Positions 1-6,819 of a DNA stretch of 13,396 nt are shown in pieces. Each line of letters begins with the position of its first letter. Positions within the stretch are counted from its first letter, which is position 1. The notes beneath the pieces were generated by a model that searched no databases, had not been told where the DNA came from, and saw only the letters and a list, made by a program, of their open reading frames with translations. Origin of the DNA: CAYVUV01 sp964455095 (GTDB taxonomy: Bacteria > Desulfobacterota > Binatia > HRBIN30 > CADEER01); assembly GCA_964455095.1 (NCBI GenBank), contig CAYVUV010000195.1:1-13396 (forward strand). Direction: 5' to 3'. Position numbers and translations under genes: made by a program.

Positions 1-1546
1 CGTCGGCGGTGAGCTCGAGGATACGGTTGGAGAGTCGGGCCAGAAAGCGCCGGTCGTGCGAGACGAACAGCATGGTGCCTTCGTAGTCGGCCAGGGCGCG
101 CACGAGCATGTCCTTGGTGGCCACATCGAGGTGGTTGGTCGGTTCGTCCAGCACGAGGAAGTTGGGGCGATCGTAGAGGATGCGGGCGATGACCAGGCGC
201 GCCTTTTCGCCGCCGGAAAGAATGCGGCAGGGCTTGTCGATGTCCTCGCCGCAGAAGCCGAAGCAGCCGGCGAGGTTGCGCAGTGAGCCGCCGCTGGCCA
301 TCGGGAACGCCGCCTCCAAGGTCTGCAGCACCGTGAGGTCGGGGACCAACACGTCCATGGCGTGCTGCGCGAAGTAGCCGAGCTTGACGCTGGCGCCGAT
401 GGTCACCGTGCCGCTGTCGGGCGCGCTGTCGCCGGCAACGAGCTTGAGCAGTGTCGATTTACCAGCGCCATTCACGCCCATTACAGCCCAGCGCTCGCCG
501 CGCCGGATGAGCAGGTCGAGTCCGTCGTACACCACCTTACTGCCGTAGCGCTTGTGCAGCGCCTCGATCTTCACCACCGCGTCGCCCGAGCGCGGGCACG
601 GCGGAAAATCGAACACCAACGTGCTGCGGCGCTTGGGCGGTTCGAGCTTCTCGATCTTGTCGAGCTGCTTGACGCGCGACTGCACCTGCGATGCCTTGGC
701 CGCCTGGGCTTTGAAACGCTCGATGAAGCGCATCTCCTTGGCCAGCTTGGCCTGCTGGCGCTGGTAGGCGGCCTCGGCCTGCGCCTCGCTCTGGGCACGC
801 TGCGTTTCGTAGAAGTCGCAGTCGCCCGAGTAGTTGGTCAGCTCGCCGCCGTCGATCTCGATGACGCGGGTGACGATGCGATTCATGAACTCGCGGTCGT
901 GCGAGGTCATAAGAAGCGCACCGTCGTACGCCTTGAGCAAGTTCTCCAACCAGATGAGCGACTCGAGGTCGAGGTAGTTGGACGGCTCGTCGAGCAACAT
1001 GGCGCTCGGGCGCATCAAGAGGATGCGGGCCAGTGCGACGCGCATCTTCCAGCCGCCGGAGAGCTGGCCGACGTCGCCGTCCATCATCTCCTGGGTAAAG
1101 CCGAGCCCGGCGAGAATCTCGCGCGCCCGCGCCTCGAGTGCGTAGCCGTCGAGGGCCTCGAAGCGCGCCTGGGTCTCGCCGAAGCGGTCGATGAGCTTAT
1201 CGATCTCTCCGGTGCGGGTCGGATCGGCCATGGCGTGCTCGAGCTCGCGCAACTCGGCGGCCACAATCGAGACGGGACCGGCGCCATCCATCACCTCCGC
1301 CACCGCCGAGCGCCCCGCCATCTCGCCGACATCCTGGCTGAAGTAGCCGATGGTCACGCCGCGATCGATCGAGACCTGACCGTCGTCGGGCGCTTCCTCG
1401 CGCGTGATCATGCGAAAGATGGTCGACTTGCCCGCCCCGTTGGGGCCGACGAGCCCGACCTTGTCGCCGCGGTGAATGGCCGCCGCCGCCTCGACGAAGA
1501 GGATCTGGCGCCCGTGCTGTTTGCTGATCTGGTCGAGTCGAATCAT
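1..1546 (-). CDS. ABC-F family ATPase, YheS-like (3' end beyond window)
   Basis: Soluble tandem ATPase of the ABC-F class, whose members act on the ribosome rather than in membrane transport. 515 residues are visible from ATG at 1544-1546; the C-terminus lies off the left edge. Domain 1 has Walker A GPNGAGKST (residues 34-42), signature LSGGW (about 162) and Walker B LLDEPSNYLD (about 185). A charged helical linker follows (about 240-310, with an AKASQVQSRVKQLDKIE stretch), which in this family contacts P-site tRNA. Domain 2 has Walker A GVNGAGKST (about 357), KLGYFAQH, signature LSGGEKAR (about 443) and Walker B LVLDEPTNHLD (about 466). There are no membrane segments. The linker and the second domain resemble E. 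coli YheS most, from memory. Domain 1 has PSNYLD where PTNHLD is usual. There is no clear Shine-Dalgarno before the ATG, but the ABC homology starts right there. The gene is divergent from the phosphodiesterase gene. Confidence 0.95.
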   Translation of the reverse strand, partial: MIRLDQISKQHGRQILFVEAAAAIHRGDKVGLVGPNGAGKSTIFRMITREEAPDDGQVSIDRGVTIGYFSQDVGEMAGRSAVAEVMDGAGPVSIVAAELRELEHAMADPTRTGEIDKLIDRFGETQARFEALDGYALEARAREILAGLGFTQEMMDGDVGQLSGGWKMRVALARILLMRPSAMLLDEPSNYLDLESLIWLENLLKAYDGALLMTSHDREFMNRIVTRVIEIDGGELTNYSGDCDFYETQRAQSEAQAEAAYQRQQAKLAKEMRFIERFKAQAAKASQVQSRVKQLDKIEKLEPPKRRSTLVFDFPPCPRSGDAVVKIEALHKRYGSKVVYDGLDLLIRRGERWAVMGVNGAGKSTLLKLVAGDSAPDSGTVTIGASVKLGYFAQHAMDVLVPDLTVLQTLEAAFPMASGGSLRNLAGCFGFCGEDIDKPCRILSGGEKARLVIARILYDRPNFLVLDEPTNHLDVATKDMLVRALADYEGTMLFVSHDRRFLARLSNRILELTAD

Positions 1547-1707
1547 GGGGAGAGGCGGTTCGTTTAGCGCGAACACGCACGCCGCGCATGGGGGCGGACA
1601 ACTTTTTTTCGCCCGTCTCTCGGGCCCACGACCGTTGCGCGCCGGCACCGCAGGGCGTTTCAAAAGCCGGCTGTTCGTGGGATGAGAGCGCCTCAGGAGG
1701 TGGTCAG

Positions 1708-3213
1708 GTGCCTGCACGTGTGGTCGTGATCGGTCTGGACGCCGCCGAGGCGACGCTGATCGAGCAATGGGCCCGCGAAGGCTACATGCCGGTGTTTGCC
1801 GCGCTGCAGGCACGTGCCGCGGTCCGCCGGTTGAGCAACAGTCTCACCACCCTGCCCGGTTCGATCTGGCCCGAACTTGAAACGGGCGTGTCCGCTGGGA
1901 CGCTGGGGATCTTCTATCATCCGGGCCAGCTCCATACCGGTGAAGCACGGGTCCGCCCGGTCACGGCCGCGGACGTCGACGCGAGCCAATACTACTGGAA
2001 CGTCGCCAGCTGGGCGGGGCGGCGCGTGGCGGTGATCGATCAGGTGCAGACGGTGCGCGGCGAGGGCATCAACGGCGTCCAGGTGTTCGAATGGGGTCTA
2101 CACGACCGCACCTTCCCGATCGCTACCGAGCCTCCAGAACTGCTCCAGGAACTGAGAGCTCGCCACGGCGATCATCAGGTTGGATCGTGCGACCATTTCC
2201 ACGGCGGCAGCCGCGCTGGCTACCTGCGGCTGCGCGATGCGCTGCTGGAGGGGACGCGCCGGAAGACGGCGCTGGTCGTCGATGTCATGGGGCGCGAGAA
2301 GTGGGACCTGGTCGCCTGCACCTTCAGCGAATCACACTGCGCAGGTCATCAGTTCTGGCATTTTCACGACACGACCCACCCGGCGCATCCGAGTGACGCG
2401 GTGGAGCTGCATGACGCCTTGCGCACCGTATACCAACAACTCGACAGCGCGGTCGGCGCCGTGATGCAGGCGGCTGGCGCCGACGCGCAGGTGTTAGTGG
2501 TCGCCAGTCACGGCATGGAACCATACTGGGGCGGGCCGCAACTTCTGCCGGAGGTTCTGCATCGGCTTGGACTGGGGGACGCCCTGCCCTGGTACAAGCC
2601 GGCGAGCGCGCGGCTGCCGCCAGCGCTGCGCCGCGCGATCAAGCGCCTGCTGCCGTTTCCCATTCCCAAACATTTGCAGGTCGGCAACGATCCGCGCCAC
2701 GACGTCATGACGGGACGCGCCATGGCATTGCACAACAACCGCTGCGGTGCGATCCGGCTCAACCTGGTGGGACGCGAGCCACACGGCACCGTGCAGCCGG
2801 GAGCCGACGCCGAGGCCTTGATCGCCACCCTGCGCCGCGAGTTGCATGCCCTGACGGATCCCGCCTCGGGTGAGCCCATTGCCAGGCGAGTGGTCACTGT
2901 GGAGGAGGCTTTCGGGCCCAATCATCACCGCGACCTTCCGGACCTCATGATCGACTTTCGCCAAGACCTGGGTTTCTTGGAGTCATGTGCGAGCAATAGT
3001 GTCGGCGTGGTGACGGTCCCCATCAACGCCGGACTCGATCCGCGCACCGGCGATCACGGCTTGCAGTCGCGCTTGTGGTCCGTGGGGCCGCGCTTGTCGC
3101 TGGCGCGCCAGCTGCCCGATGCCAATGTGCTCGATCTGGCGCCGACGGTCCTCCGCCTGCTGAATGTCGAAGTCCCAGAGTGGATCGACGGCCAGCCACT
3201 TGCGTTGAGCTGA
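1708..3213 (+). CDS. Type I phosphodiesterase / alkaline phosphatase superfamily protein
   Basis: Predicted metal-dependent hydrolase of phosphate or sulfate esters (PF01663-like), 501 residues, with no signal peptide or membrane helix, so probably cytoplasmic. The start chosen is GTG at 1708, because AGGAGG (1695-1700) lies 7 nt upstream; an in-frame ATG at 1588 has no such site and no family-like sequence. Fold landmarks: VVVIGLD with metal ligand D11, a probable nucleophile T48 in TTLPGSIW, TG-x-x-x-G-x-x-GIF, H214 in SHCAGHQFWH, H268 in ASHGM, and H450 in TGDHG. The C-terminus is the usual DLAPTVLRLLNV...DGQPL ending. Relative to nucleotide pyrophosphatases, two metal-binding aspartates appear replaced, by H210 (D-x-x-x-H) and S267 (D-H). 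The substrate cannot be named. The gene stands alone between a divergent ABC-F gene and the nhaA relic, whose 3' end abuts this stop codon. Confidence 0.88.
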   Translation: MPARVVVIGLDAAEATLIEQWAREGYMPVFAALQARAAVRRLSNSLTTLPGSIWPELETGVSAGTLGIFYHPGQLHTGEARVRPVTAADVDASQYYWNVASWAGRRVAVIDQVQTVRGEGINGVQVFEWGLHDRTFPIATEPPELLQELRARHGDHQVGSCDHFHGGSRAGYLRLRDALLEGTRRKTALVVDVMGREKWDLVACTFSESHCAGHQFWHFHDTTHPAHPSDAVELHDALRTVYQQLDSAVGAVMQAAGADAQVLVVASHGMEPYWGGPQLLPEVLHRLGLGDALPWYKPASARLPPALRRAIKRLLPFPIPKHLQVGNDPRHDVMTGRAMALHNNRCGAIRLNLVGREPHGTVQPGADAEALIATLRRELHALTDPASGEPIARRVVTVEEAFGPNHHRDLPDLMIDFRQDLGFLESCASNSVGVVTVPINAGLDPRTGDHGLQSRLWSVGPRLSLARQLPDANVLDLAPTVLRLLNVEVPEWIDGQPLALS

Positions 3214-3219
3214 CCGGCC

Positions 3220-3746
3220 AGGTCGTGGGAGCCGGCAACGCCGCGCAGCCGCGCGGATCCGAACACCGCCGAGAGCGTGGTCCCGGCCAGGATGCCGATG
3301 CGGTTGGCGACCATCAGATCCACCGCGGCCGATTCGAGCGCACCCGCGTCGAAGGCGAGCGAGCCGATAAACAGGCTCATCGTAAAGGCGATGCCGCACT
3401 GAATCCCCATCCCCGCGAACCCGCGCCAGGTCGTTCGTGCCCAGGTCGTCGAGCACGGCAATCGCGGTCAGGAGCAGCTTGAGGCCGATCGGAACGCGAC
3501 GGCCCAGGAGCGCCAGCACGCCGATGGCGAACGCGATGTCAGTCGCAGCCGGAATCGCGAACCGTTCATCGCCGCGGCGTCGCCGCGGTTGAGGAGCGTG
3601 GGGATCGCCATCGGCGCGAGCATGCCCCCGAGCGCGCACGCCGCCGGCAGCGCGAGCTGGCTGGGCTCGGAGAGCTGTCCTTCGAGCAGCTCGCGCTTGA
3701 GCTCGAGCGCGACGAGCGGCGGGGCAACCATGTCGACCCAATCTGC
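3220..3746 (-). pseudogene. nhaA: nhaA relic: Na+/H+ antiporter remnant with frameshifts and internal deletions
   Basis: NhaA-type antiporter homology appears in three successive minus-strand frames. Frame 1 (about 3746-3564) reads WVDMVAPPLVALELKREL followed by ALGGMLAPMAIPTLLNRGD, matching the E. coli helix II-III region. Frame 2 (about 3562-3435) reads FAIPAATDIAFAIGVLALLG, then AIAVLDDLG, which carries the family's paired aspartates of helix V. Frame 3 (about 3433-3225) reads GMGIQCGIAFTMSLFIGSLAF and NRIGILAGTTLSAVFGSARLRG, the last helices. The frame 1 to 2 switch at 3559-3563 looks like one lost base in a GGN-TTC context. DDLG runs directly into TNDLA, as if about ten residues were lost. 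Between TNDLA and RGFAGMG roughly the whole of helices VI-X is missing. The N-terminal helix is also absent, and there is no stop before the frame runs antisense into the phosphodiesterase gene. It is non-functional as it stands. Confidence 0.88.
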
Positions 3747-3748
3747 GG

Positions 3749-3762
3749 TAGTATGGTCGGCA
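3749..3762 (+). promoter_or_regulatory. Possible -10 box giving a leaderless GNAT transcript
   Basis: TAGTAT (3749-3754) matches TATAAT at four of six positions and ends 7 nt before the ATG at 3762. The start has no ribosome binding site, which is the arrangement expected for a leaderless message. No good -35 hexamer is visible. Tentative. Confidence 0.25.
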
Positions 3763-4256
3763 TGACCACCGACGATGCGCTGATCATTCGCCAGGCCGAA
3801 CCTCGCGATGCCGCCGTACTCGGGCAACTGGGCGCCGCGCTGGTGCGCGCGCACTACGCCTTCGACGCGCAGCGCTTCCTCGCCCCCGGCCCAGGGCTGG
3901 AAGAGGGCTACGCGCACTTCCTGAACAGCCAGCTTGCCGATGCGGAGGTCGCGATCTTCGTCGCCGAGCAGGCCGGGAAGGTGGTCGGGTATGTCTATGC
4001 CGGCATCGAGCCGCGCTCCTGGAAGGAGCTGCGAGACCGCGCTGGGTTCATTCACGACGTGCTGGTGGCACCGGACGCGCGCCGGGGCGGTATCGCAAAG
4101 CGCCTGGTCGAGACGGCCGCCGCGTGGCTGGTCGGCCGTGGCGCGCCGCGCGTGATGTTGTGGACCGCGGCGAAGAACCACGAGGCGCAACGCCTGTTCG
4201 CGCAGCTCGGATTCCGGCCGACGATGGTCGAGATGACGCGAGAATCAAAACCCTGA
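3762..4256 (+). CDS. GNAT family N-acetyltransferase
   Basis: Single-domain GCN5-related acetyltransferase that would transfer acetyl from acetyl-CoA to an amine; the acceptor is unknown. Motif A is clear: HDVLVAPDARRGGIAKRLVE, with the R-x-x-G-x-A pyrophosphate loop at residues 107-112 counted from this start. It is followed by LWTAAKNHEAQRLFAQLGF, the motif B region that shapes the acceptor and thiol side. Length is 164 residues from ATG 3762, or 167 from ATG 3753; neither has a Shine-Dalgarno. I prefer 3762 because TAGTAT (3749-3754) resembles a -10 box placed about 7 nt upstream, which would make the mRNA leaderless. The gene's 5' end lies against the truncated head of the nhaA relic. No partner gene is evident. 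Confidence 0.88.
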   Translation: MTTDDALIIRQAEPRDAAVLGQLGAALVRAHYAFDAQRFLAPGPGLEEGYAHFLNSQLADAEVAIFVAEQAGKVVGYVYAGIEPRSWKELRDRAGFIHDVLVAPDARRGGIAKRLVETAAAWLVGRGAPRVMLWTAAKNHEAQRLFAQLGFRPTMVEMTRESKP

Positions 4257-4263
4257 CCACGGA

Positions 4264-4291
4264 TTGACATCGGCTCGAACGCGGCGATATC
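4264..4291 (+). promoter_or_regulatory. Candidate sigma-70-type promoter for the IPTL-like protein gene
   Basis: A perfect TTGACA (4264-4269) lies 16 nt upstream of GATATC (4286-4291), a weak -10. Transcription would start near 4298, leaving a leader of about 22 nt that contains the ribosome site GGAGG (4310-4314), 5 nt before the ATG at 4320. The gap after the GNAT stop (4256) is only 63 bp, so this would give the downstream gene its own promoter. Confidence 0.4.
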
Positions 4292-4319
4292 AGGGCCTCC
4301 ACTCTGCTCGGAGGGCCTC

Positions 4320-5198
4320 ATGTCTCGAGCCGGCATCGCGATCGCAGTGGCCATTTTCACGGGCATCACGGCCGGCAAGGCCGCGGCGACATCCGTCCTC
4401 TTTTCGGGAACGACCGCGATGATCATCATCGACGGCGACGGCGACGGTCCCGACGCGGGCGACTGCCGCTACCTGGTCGACTTCACCGATCCGGTGTTGA
4501 CGATCACGCCGGTGCAGGATGCCAACAATCCGATTCGCGCCTGCACCGGAACCAAATCGGGCAGTCTCTTTTTCGGCTCCGACTCGAGCAGCGACTATGG
4601 CGTTGCCTCGCTAAGCTCTACGACCTCGGAGGTCAGCACGGCGACACCGCCGCTGCCGCCGCTGTCACAGCTGTTGAGTGTTCCGGTCCAGGTCGAGCTG
4701 ATCGCGGAAGCGTTCGGTGCGCCAGACGGCCTGCCGTTGGAAATCAATCAGATCGAGCTGCAGAGCGTCGAGACCTCGCAGGAGTTCGCCACGGCCTTTG
4801 TCTGCAATGCCGCTGGCCCGGCACTTCAGCTCCACATCCCCGCCGGGGGGCCGGCGTTGCTGCTGCCGCTGACGCCCTATCCGAACGCGCAGAGCCCGAC
4901 GCATTTGCGGGTGGCCAGCCTGCCCTTCGAACGGGCCGCGCCCAATCTCGGCTCGTTCACGTTCCTCAATGTGTATCTGCCGCTCGAGAACGGCGCCTAT
5001 ACCGCGGCGTTGGCCACCTCGCCCGATAGCCTGCTCGTCAATGTCGTGCTGAGCGCGCTCCGACGATGCGCGGGGCGCAACTCGGCCCCCACGGCGACCG
5101 ACTGGGGACTGGTCGCGCTCGTGCTCGCCATGCTGGGGCTGGGCAGCTGGCGCCTCGGCAGGCGCCGCCGGTTTTACGAATCGCTGCCCAGGATGTGA
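4320..5198 (+). CDS. Secreted protein with IPTL-CTERM-like C-terminal sorting segment
   Basis: 292 residues, function unknown. The N-terminus is a typical Sec signal: SRAG, then a hydrophobic run AIAVAIFTGITAG, then an Ala-rich cleavage zone near residues 20-24 (KAAAT). The mature part is low in lysine and rich in Ser, Thr, Pro and Leu, with four scattered cysteines and an acidic DGDGDGPDAGD stretch near residue 40. The C-terminus reads APTATDWG (256-263), a hydrophobic helix (about 264-278), then RRRR (281-284). This P-T-x-x-x-W-G plus helix plus arginine layout is that of IPTL-CTERM-type tripartite sorting signals, which direct processing and surface retention. GGAGG (4310-4314) supports the ATG. 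The gene ends 4 nt from the end of the convergent small membrane protein gene. Export is well supported; the sorting call is moderately sure. Confidence 0.75.
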   Translation: MSRAGIAIAVAIFTGITAGKAAATSVLFSGTTAMIIIDGDGDGPDAGDCRYLVDFTDPVLTITPVQDANNPIRACTGTKSGSLFFGSDSSSDYGVASLSSTTSEVSTATPPLPPLSQLLSVPVQVELIAEAFGAPDGLPLEINQIELQSVETSQEFATAFVCNAAGPALQLHIPAGGPALLLPLTPYPNAQSPTHLRVASLPFERAAPNLGSFTFLNVYLPLENGAYTAALATSPDSLLVNVVLSALRRCAGRNSAPTATDWGLVALVLAMLGLGSWRLGRRRRFYESLPRM

Positions 5199-5202
5199 AC
5201 GT

Positions 5203-5427
5203 CTACCCTCTCGTCTCACGCCGCCGGCGCCGCGTCACCATCCAGAAGACCACGGCCTGCGCCAACGGCAGGAGAGGCATCTGCACCAGCGCCGCCGGTC
5301 GCAGGTCGATCCAGCCGGGGACCAGCAAGTCGTAGATCAGTTTCGCTCCCACGTACGCGAAGAACAAAACGAACCACAGCCGCAGGAAGGCCGTCCACGG
5401 CGCGGATTGGGGGTCGCGCGCTGACAT
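5203..5427 (-). CDS. Small two-helix membrane protein, function unknown
   Basis: 74 residues, not assigned to a family. Two hydrophobic segments are visible: about 14-34 (FLRLWFVLFFAYVGAKLIYD) and about 45-65 (ALVQMPLLPLAQAVVFWMVT), separated by a short loop holding PGWIDLRP. The protein ends in TRRRRRETRG, so by the positive-inside rule the C-terminus should be cytoplasmic, and a two-helix topology would place the N-terminus there too. The ATG at 5425-5427 lacks an obvious Shine-Dalgarno. The clear membrane pattern in a frame unrelated to its neighbours favours a real gene. It sits tail-to-tail with the IPTL-like gene and head-to-head with the hydrolase gene. Confidence 0.65.
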   Translation of the reverse strand: MSARDPQSAPWTAFLRLWFVLFFAYVGAKLIYDLLVPGWIDLRPAALVQMPLLPLAQAVVFWMVTRRRRRETRG

Positions 5428-5463
5428 GCGCGACTGCTACCAGAGCCGCCGCCGAGATCCCAC

Positions 5464-5484
5464 CCGCGCGAGCAAAGCGCGCGG
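5464..5484. repeat. Perfect 7-bp inverted repeat in divergent intergenic region
   Basis: CCGCGCG (5464-5470) and CGCGCGG (5478-5484) flank a 7-nt AGCAAAG spacer. The repeat lies midway in the 113-bp gap between two divergent starts (5427 and 5541), so it could be an operator or an RNA hairpin. In GC-rich DNA such repeats arise readily by chance. Confidence 0.3.
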
Positions 5485-5540
5485 TCGACCGTTCCGCTCG
5501 GGCTTGCCCTCGGCCGACCAAAGATGATGAGAAGTGCGCC

Positions 5541-6338
5541 ATGCGTTGGCTCCTCCTGCGCGGGCTGATCCGCGAGCAGCGGCACTGGCTCGACTTCCCG
5601 GCCCTGTTTGCCACCAACGTGCGCGGGCCCGACGACACACCGACCACGGTGGTGACGCTCGATCTGCCGGGCTTCGGCACGCAGTCCCATGCACCCGTGC
5701 CGCCGACCGTGCCCGGTTTCGTCGACGACCTGCGCGACCGCCTGCGCCGCATCGTGCCGGAAGGCGAAGCGTGCGGGATCTTCGCCGTGTCGCTCGGCGG
5801 CATGGTCGCGCTGGCCTGGCTTGAGCGCTACCCGTCCGACTTCGCCGCCGGCGTGATCGTCAACAGCTCGTTGGCGGATCTCTCGCCCACCTGGGAACGC
5901 ATGCGGCCGGCCAACTGGCCGCGCGTTTTCCTGGCGCCATTTCTGCCGACGCGGGCGCGCGAGCGCATGCTGCTGGGAATGACACGTGGCCAGGGCGATC
6001 TGGAGCGCGACGCGAACCGCTACGCCACCATCGCCGCGGCGACGCCGCCGCGCGTCAAGAGCGCAGCCGGGCAGTTACGCGCGGCGATGCGCATGCGCTG
6101 CCCAGCCCGCATCGATGTCCCCACCCTCGTGCTGACGTCGAAGGGCGATCGACTCGTCTCCTGGCGCTGCAGCGAGCGCATCGCCACACGGCTTGCGCTG
6201 CCGCTGCGAGTCCACCCGGGAGAAGGCAACGCCGCTGCCGGACACGACCTGCCCCTCGACGCGCCCGACTGGGTCTGTGCGCAGATCAGCCAGTGGCTGG
6301 CCGATCTGCCGCCGCAGTCCGCTCAGCACTCCCGATAG
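5541..6338 (+). CDS. Alpha/beta-fold hydrolase
   Basis: 265-residue serine hydrolase with a plausible catalytic triad: S84 in the nucleophile elbow FAVSLGG (Ala in place of the first Gly of G-x-S-x-G), D203 in LTSKGDRLVS, and H235 in AAGHDLPLD. DLPGFG (41-46) is the usual strand 4 loop. The N-terminus begins directly with strand 3, LLLRGLIREQRHW; the normal oxyanion HG motif is replaced by RGL-x-RE-x-RHW, a signature I associate with a bacterial subgroup of uncharacterised hydrolases. There is no signal peptide. Substrate unknown: an ester or thioester is possible. A role as a ring-fission product hydrolase for the aromatic operon further right cannot be excluded, but the gene is about 3 kb away and not in that operon. 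Its stop overlaps the end of the convergent gene by 16 bp. The SD is weak (GAGAAG near 5529). Confidence 0.85.
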   Translation: MRWLLLRGLIREQRHWLDFPALFATNVRGPDDTPTTVVTLDLPGFGTQSHAPVPPTVPGFVDDLRDRLRRIVPEGEACGIFAVSLGGMVALAWLERYPSDFAAGVIVNSSLADLSPTWERMRPANWPRVFLAPFLPTRARERMLLGMTRGQGDLERDANRYATIAAATPPRVKSAAGQLRAAMRMRCPARIDVPTLVLTSKGDRLVSWRCSERIATRLALPLRVHPGEGNAAAGHDLPLDAPDWVCAQISQWLADLPPQSAQHSR

Positions 6339-6793
6339 GTCTTGGGGCGCCGCCGCACCGGTTCCAGCAGCGTCAGGTCGTTCGGCTCCATGGCATAACC
6401 CTTCGGATGCGGCGCGCGCGGCTCTAGTCCCAGGACCGCGAGGACCTTCGGGTGTTGGTAGTAGCCGCCATACGTGTACAGGATCACGAAGGGCGGAAAG
6501 CCGTGCTCGGTCGAGGCGAGCGCGGCGATCACCTCCGACTGCTGCGGCCGGGTCAGCTCGGCGCAGCGCTTCCCGTGGCGGCGCTGCGCCAGGTCGTCGA
6601 GCGCGGCCAGGCTCTGCGCCGTCATGTCCTTGAGCGCCGGCATGGGCCGCAACGAGTCCTCGATGTAGCCCGCCAGGCCGAGCTCACCCGCGCCTGGCAA
6701 CTTGCCGTCGGCGCTGGGCGGAATGATGTCGTCGAGCACGCAGGCCAGGGCGCGCAGTGCGTCGGCGGAGAAGTCCTTGCTCTCGTCGCTCAC
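6323..6793 (-). CDS. Gluconate 2-dehydrogenase subunit 3-like protein
   Basis: 156 residues, resembling PF13618 small subunits that accompany FAD-dependent GMC dehydrogenases and help them assemble or couple to electron acceptors. Visible family features: ALACVLDDIIPPS (residues 15-27), LPGAGELGLAGYIED (32-46), a central HGKRCAELTRPQQSEVIAAL segment, and FPPFVILYTYGGYYQHPKVL (99-118), ending in a Pro-rich tail. Start: GTG at 6791-6793, 8 nt after GAGGA. The same frame stays open far upstream, antisense or out of frame to the GMC gene, and that extension is not family-like. No Tat or Sec signal is present, unlike many subunit 3 proteins. It lies 26 bp after the GMC gene stop, clearly one transcription unit. 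No cytochrome gene follows. Confidence 0.8.
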   Translation of the reverse strand: MSDESKDFSADALRALACVLDDIIPPSADGKLPGAGELGLAGYIEDSLRPMPALKDMTAQSLAALDDLAQRRHGKRCAELTRPQQSEVIAALASTEHGFPPFVILYTYGGYYQHPKVLAVLGLEPRAPHPKGYAMEPNDLTLLEPVRRRPKTYREC

Positions 6794-6819
6794 TTGAACA
6801 TCCTCTCGTGTGCTCGCAC

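Noticed and set aside
362..1567. Long plus-strand open frame opposite the ABC-F gene
   Set aside because: It mirrors the codon pattern of the ABC-F gene, shows no family-like sequence and has no ribosome site; the minus strand holds all ABC motifs.
1613..1627. GCCCG-tctct-CGGGC hairpin next to a T-run (1603-1609) as a terminator
   Set aside because: On the plus strand the T-run precedes the hairpin; on the minus strand the hairpin is followed by an A-run, not T. It also lies between divergent starts, where no terminator is expected.
1588..1707. ATG 1588 as start of the phosphodiesterase gene
   Set aside because: No Shine-Dalgarno and no homology in the extra 40 residues, while GTG 1708 has AGGAGG at 7 nt.
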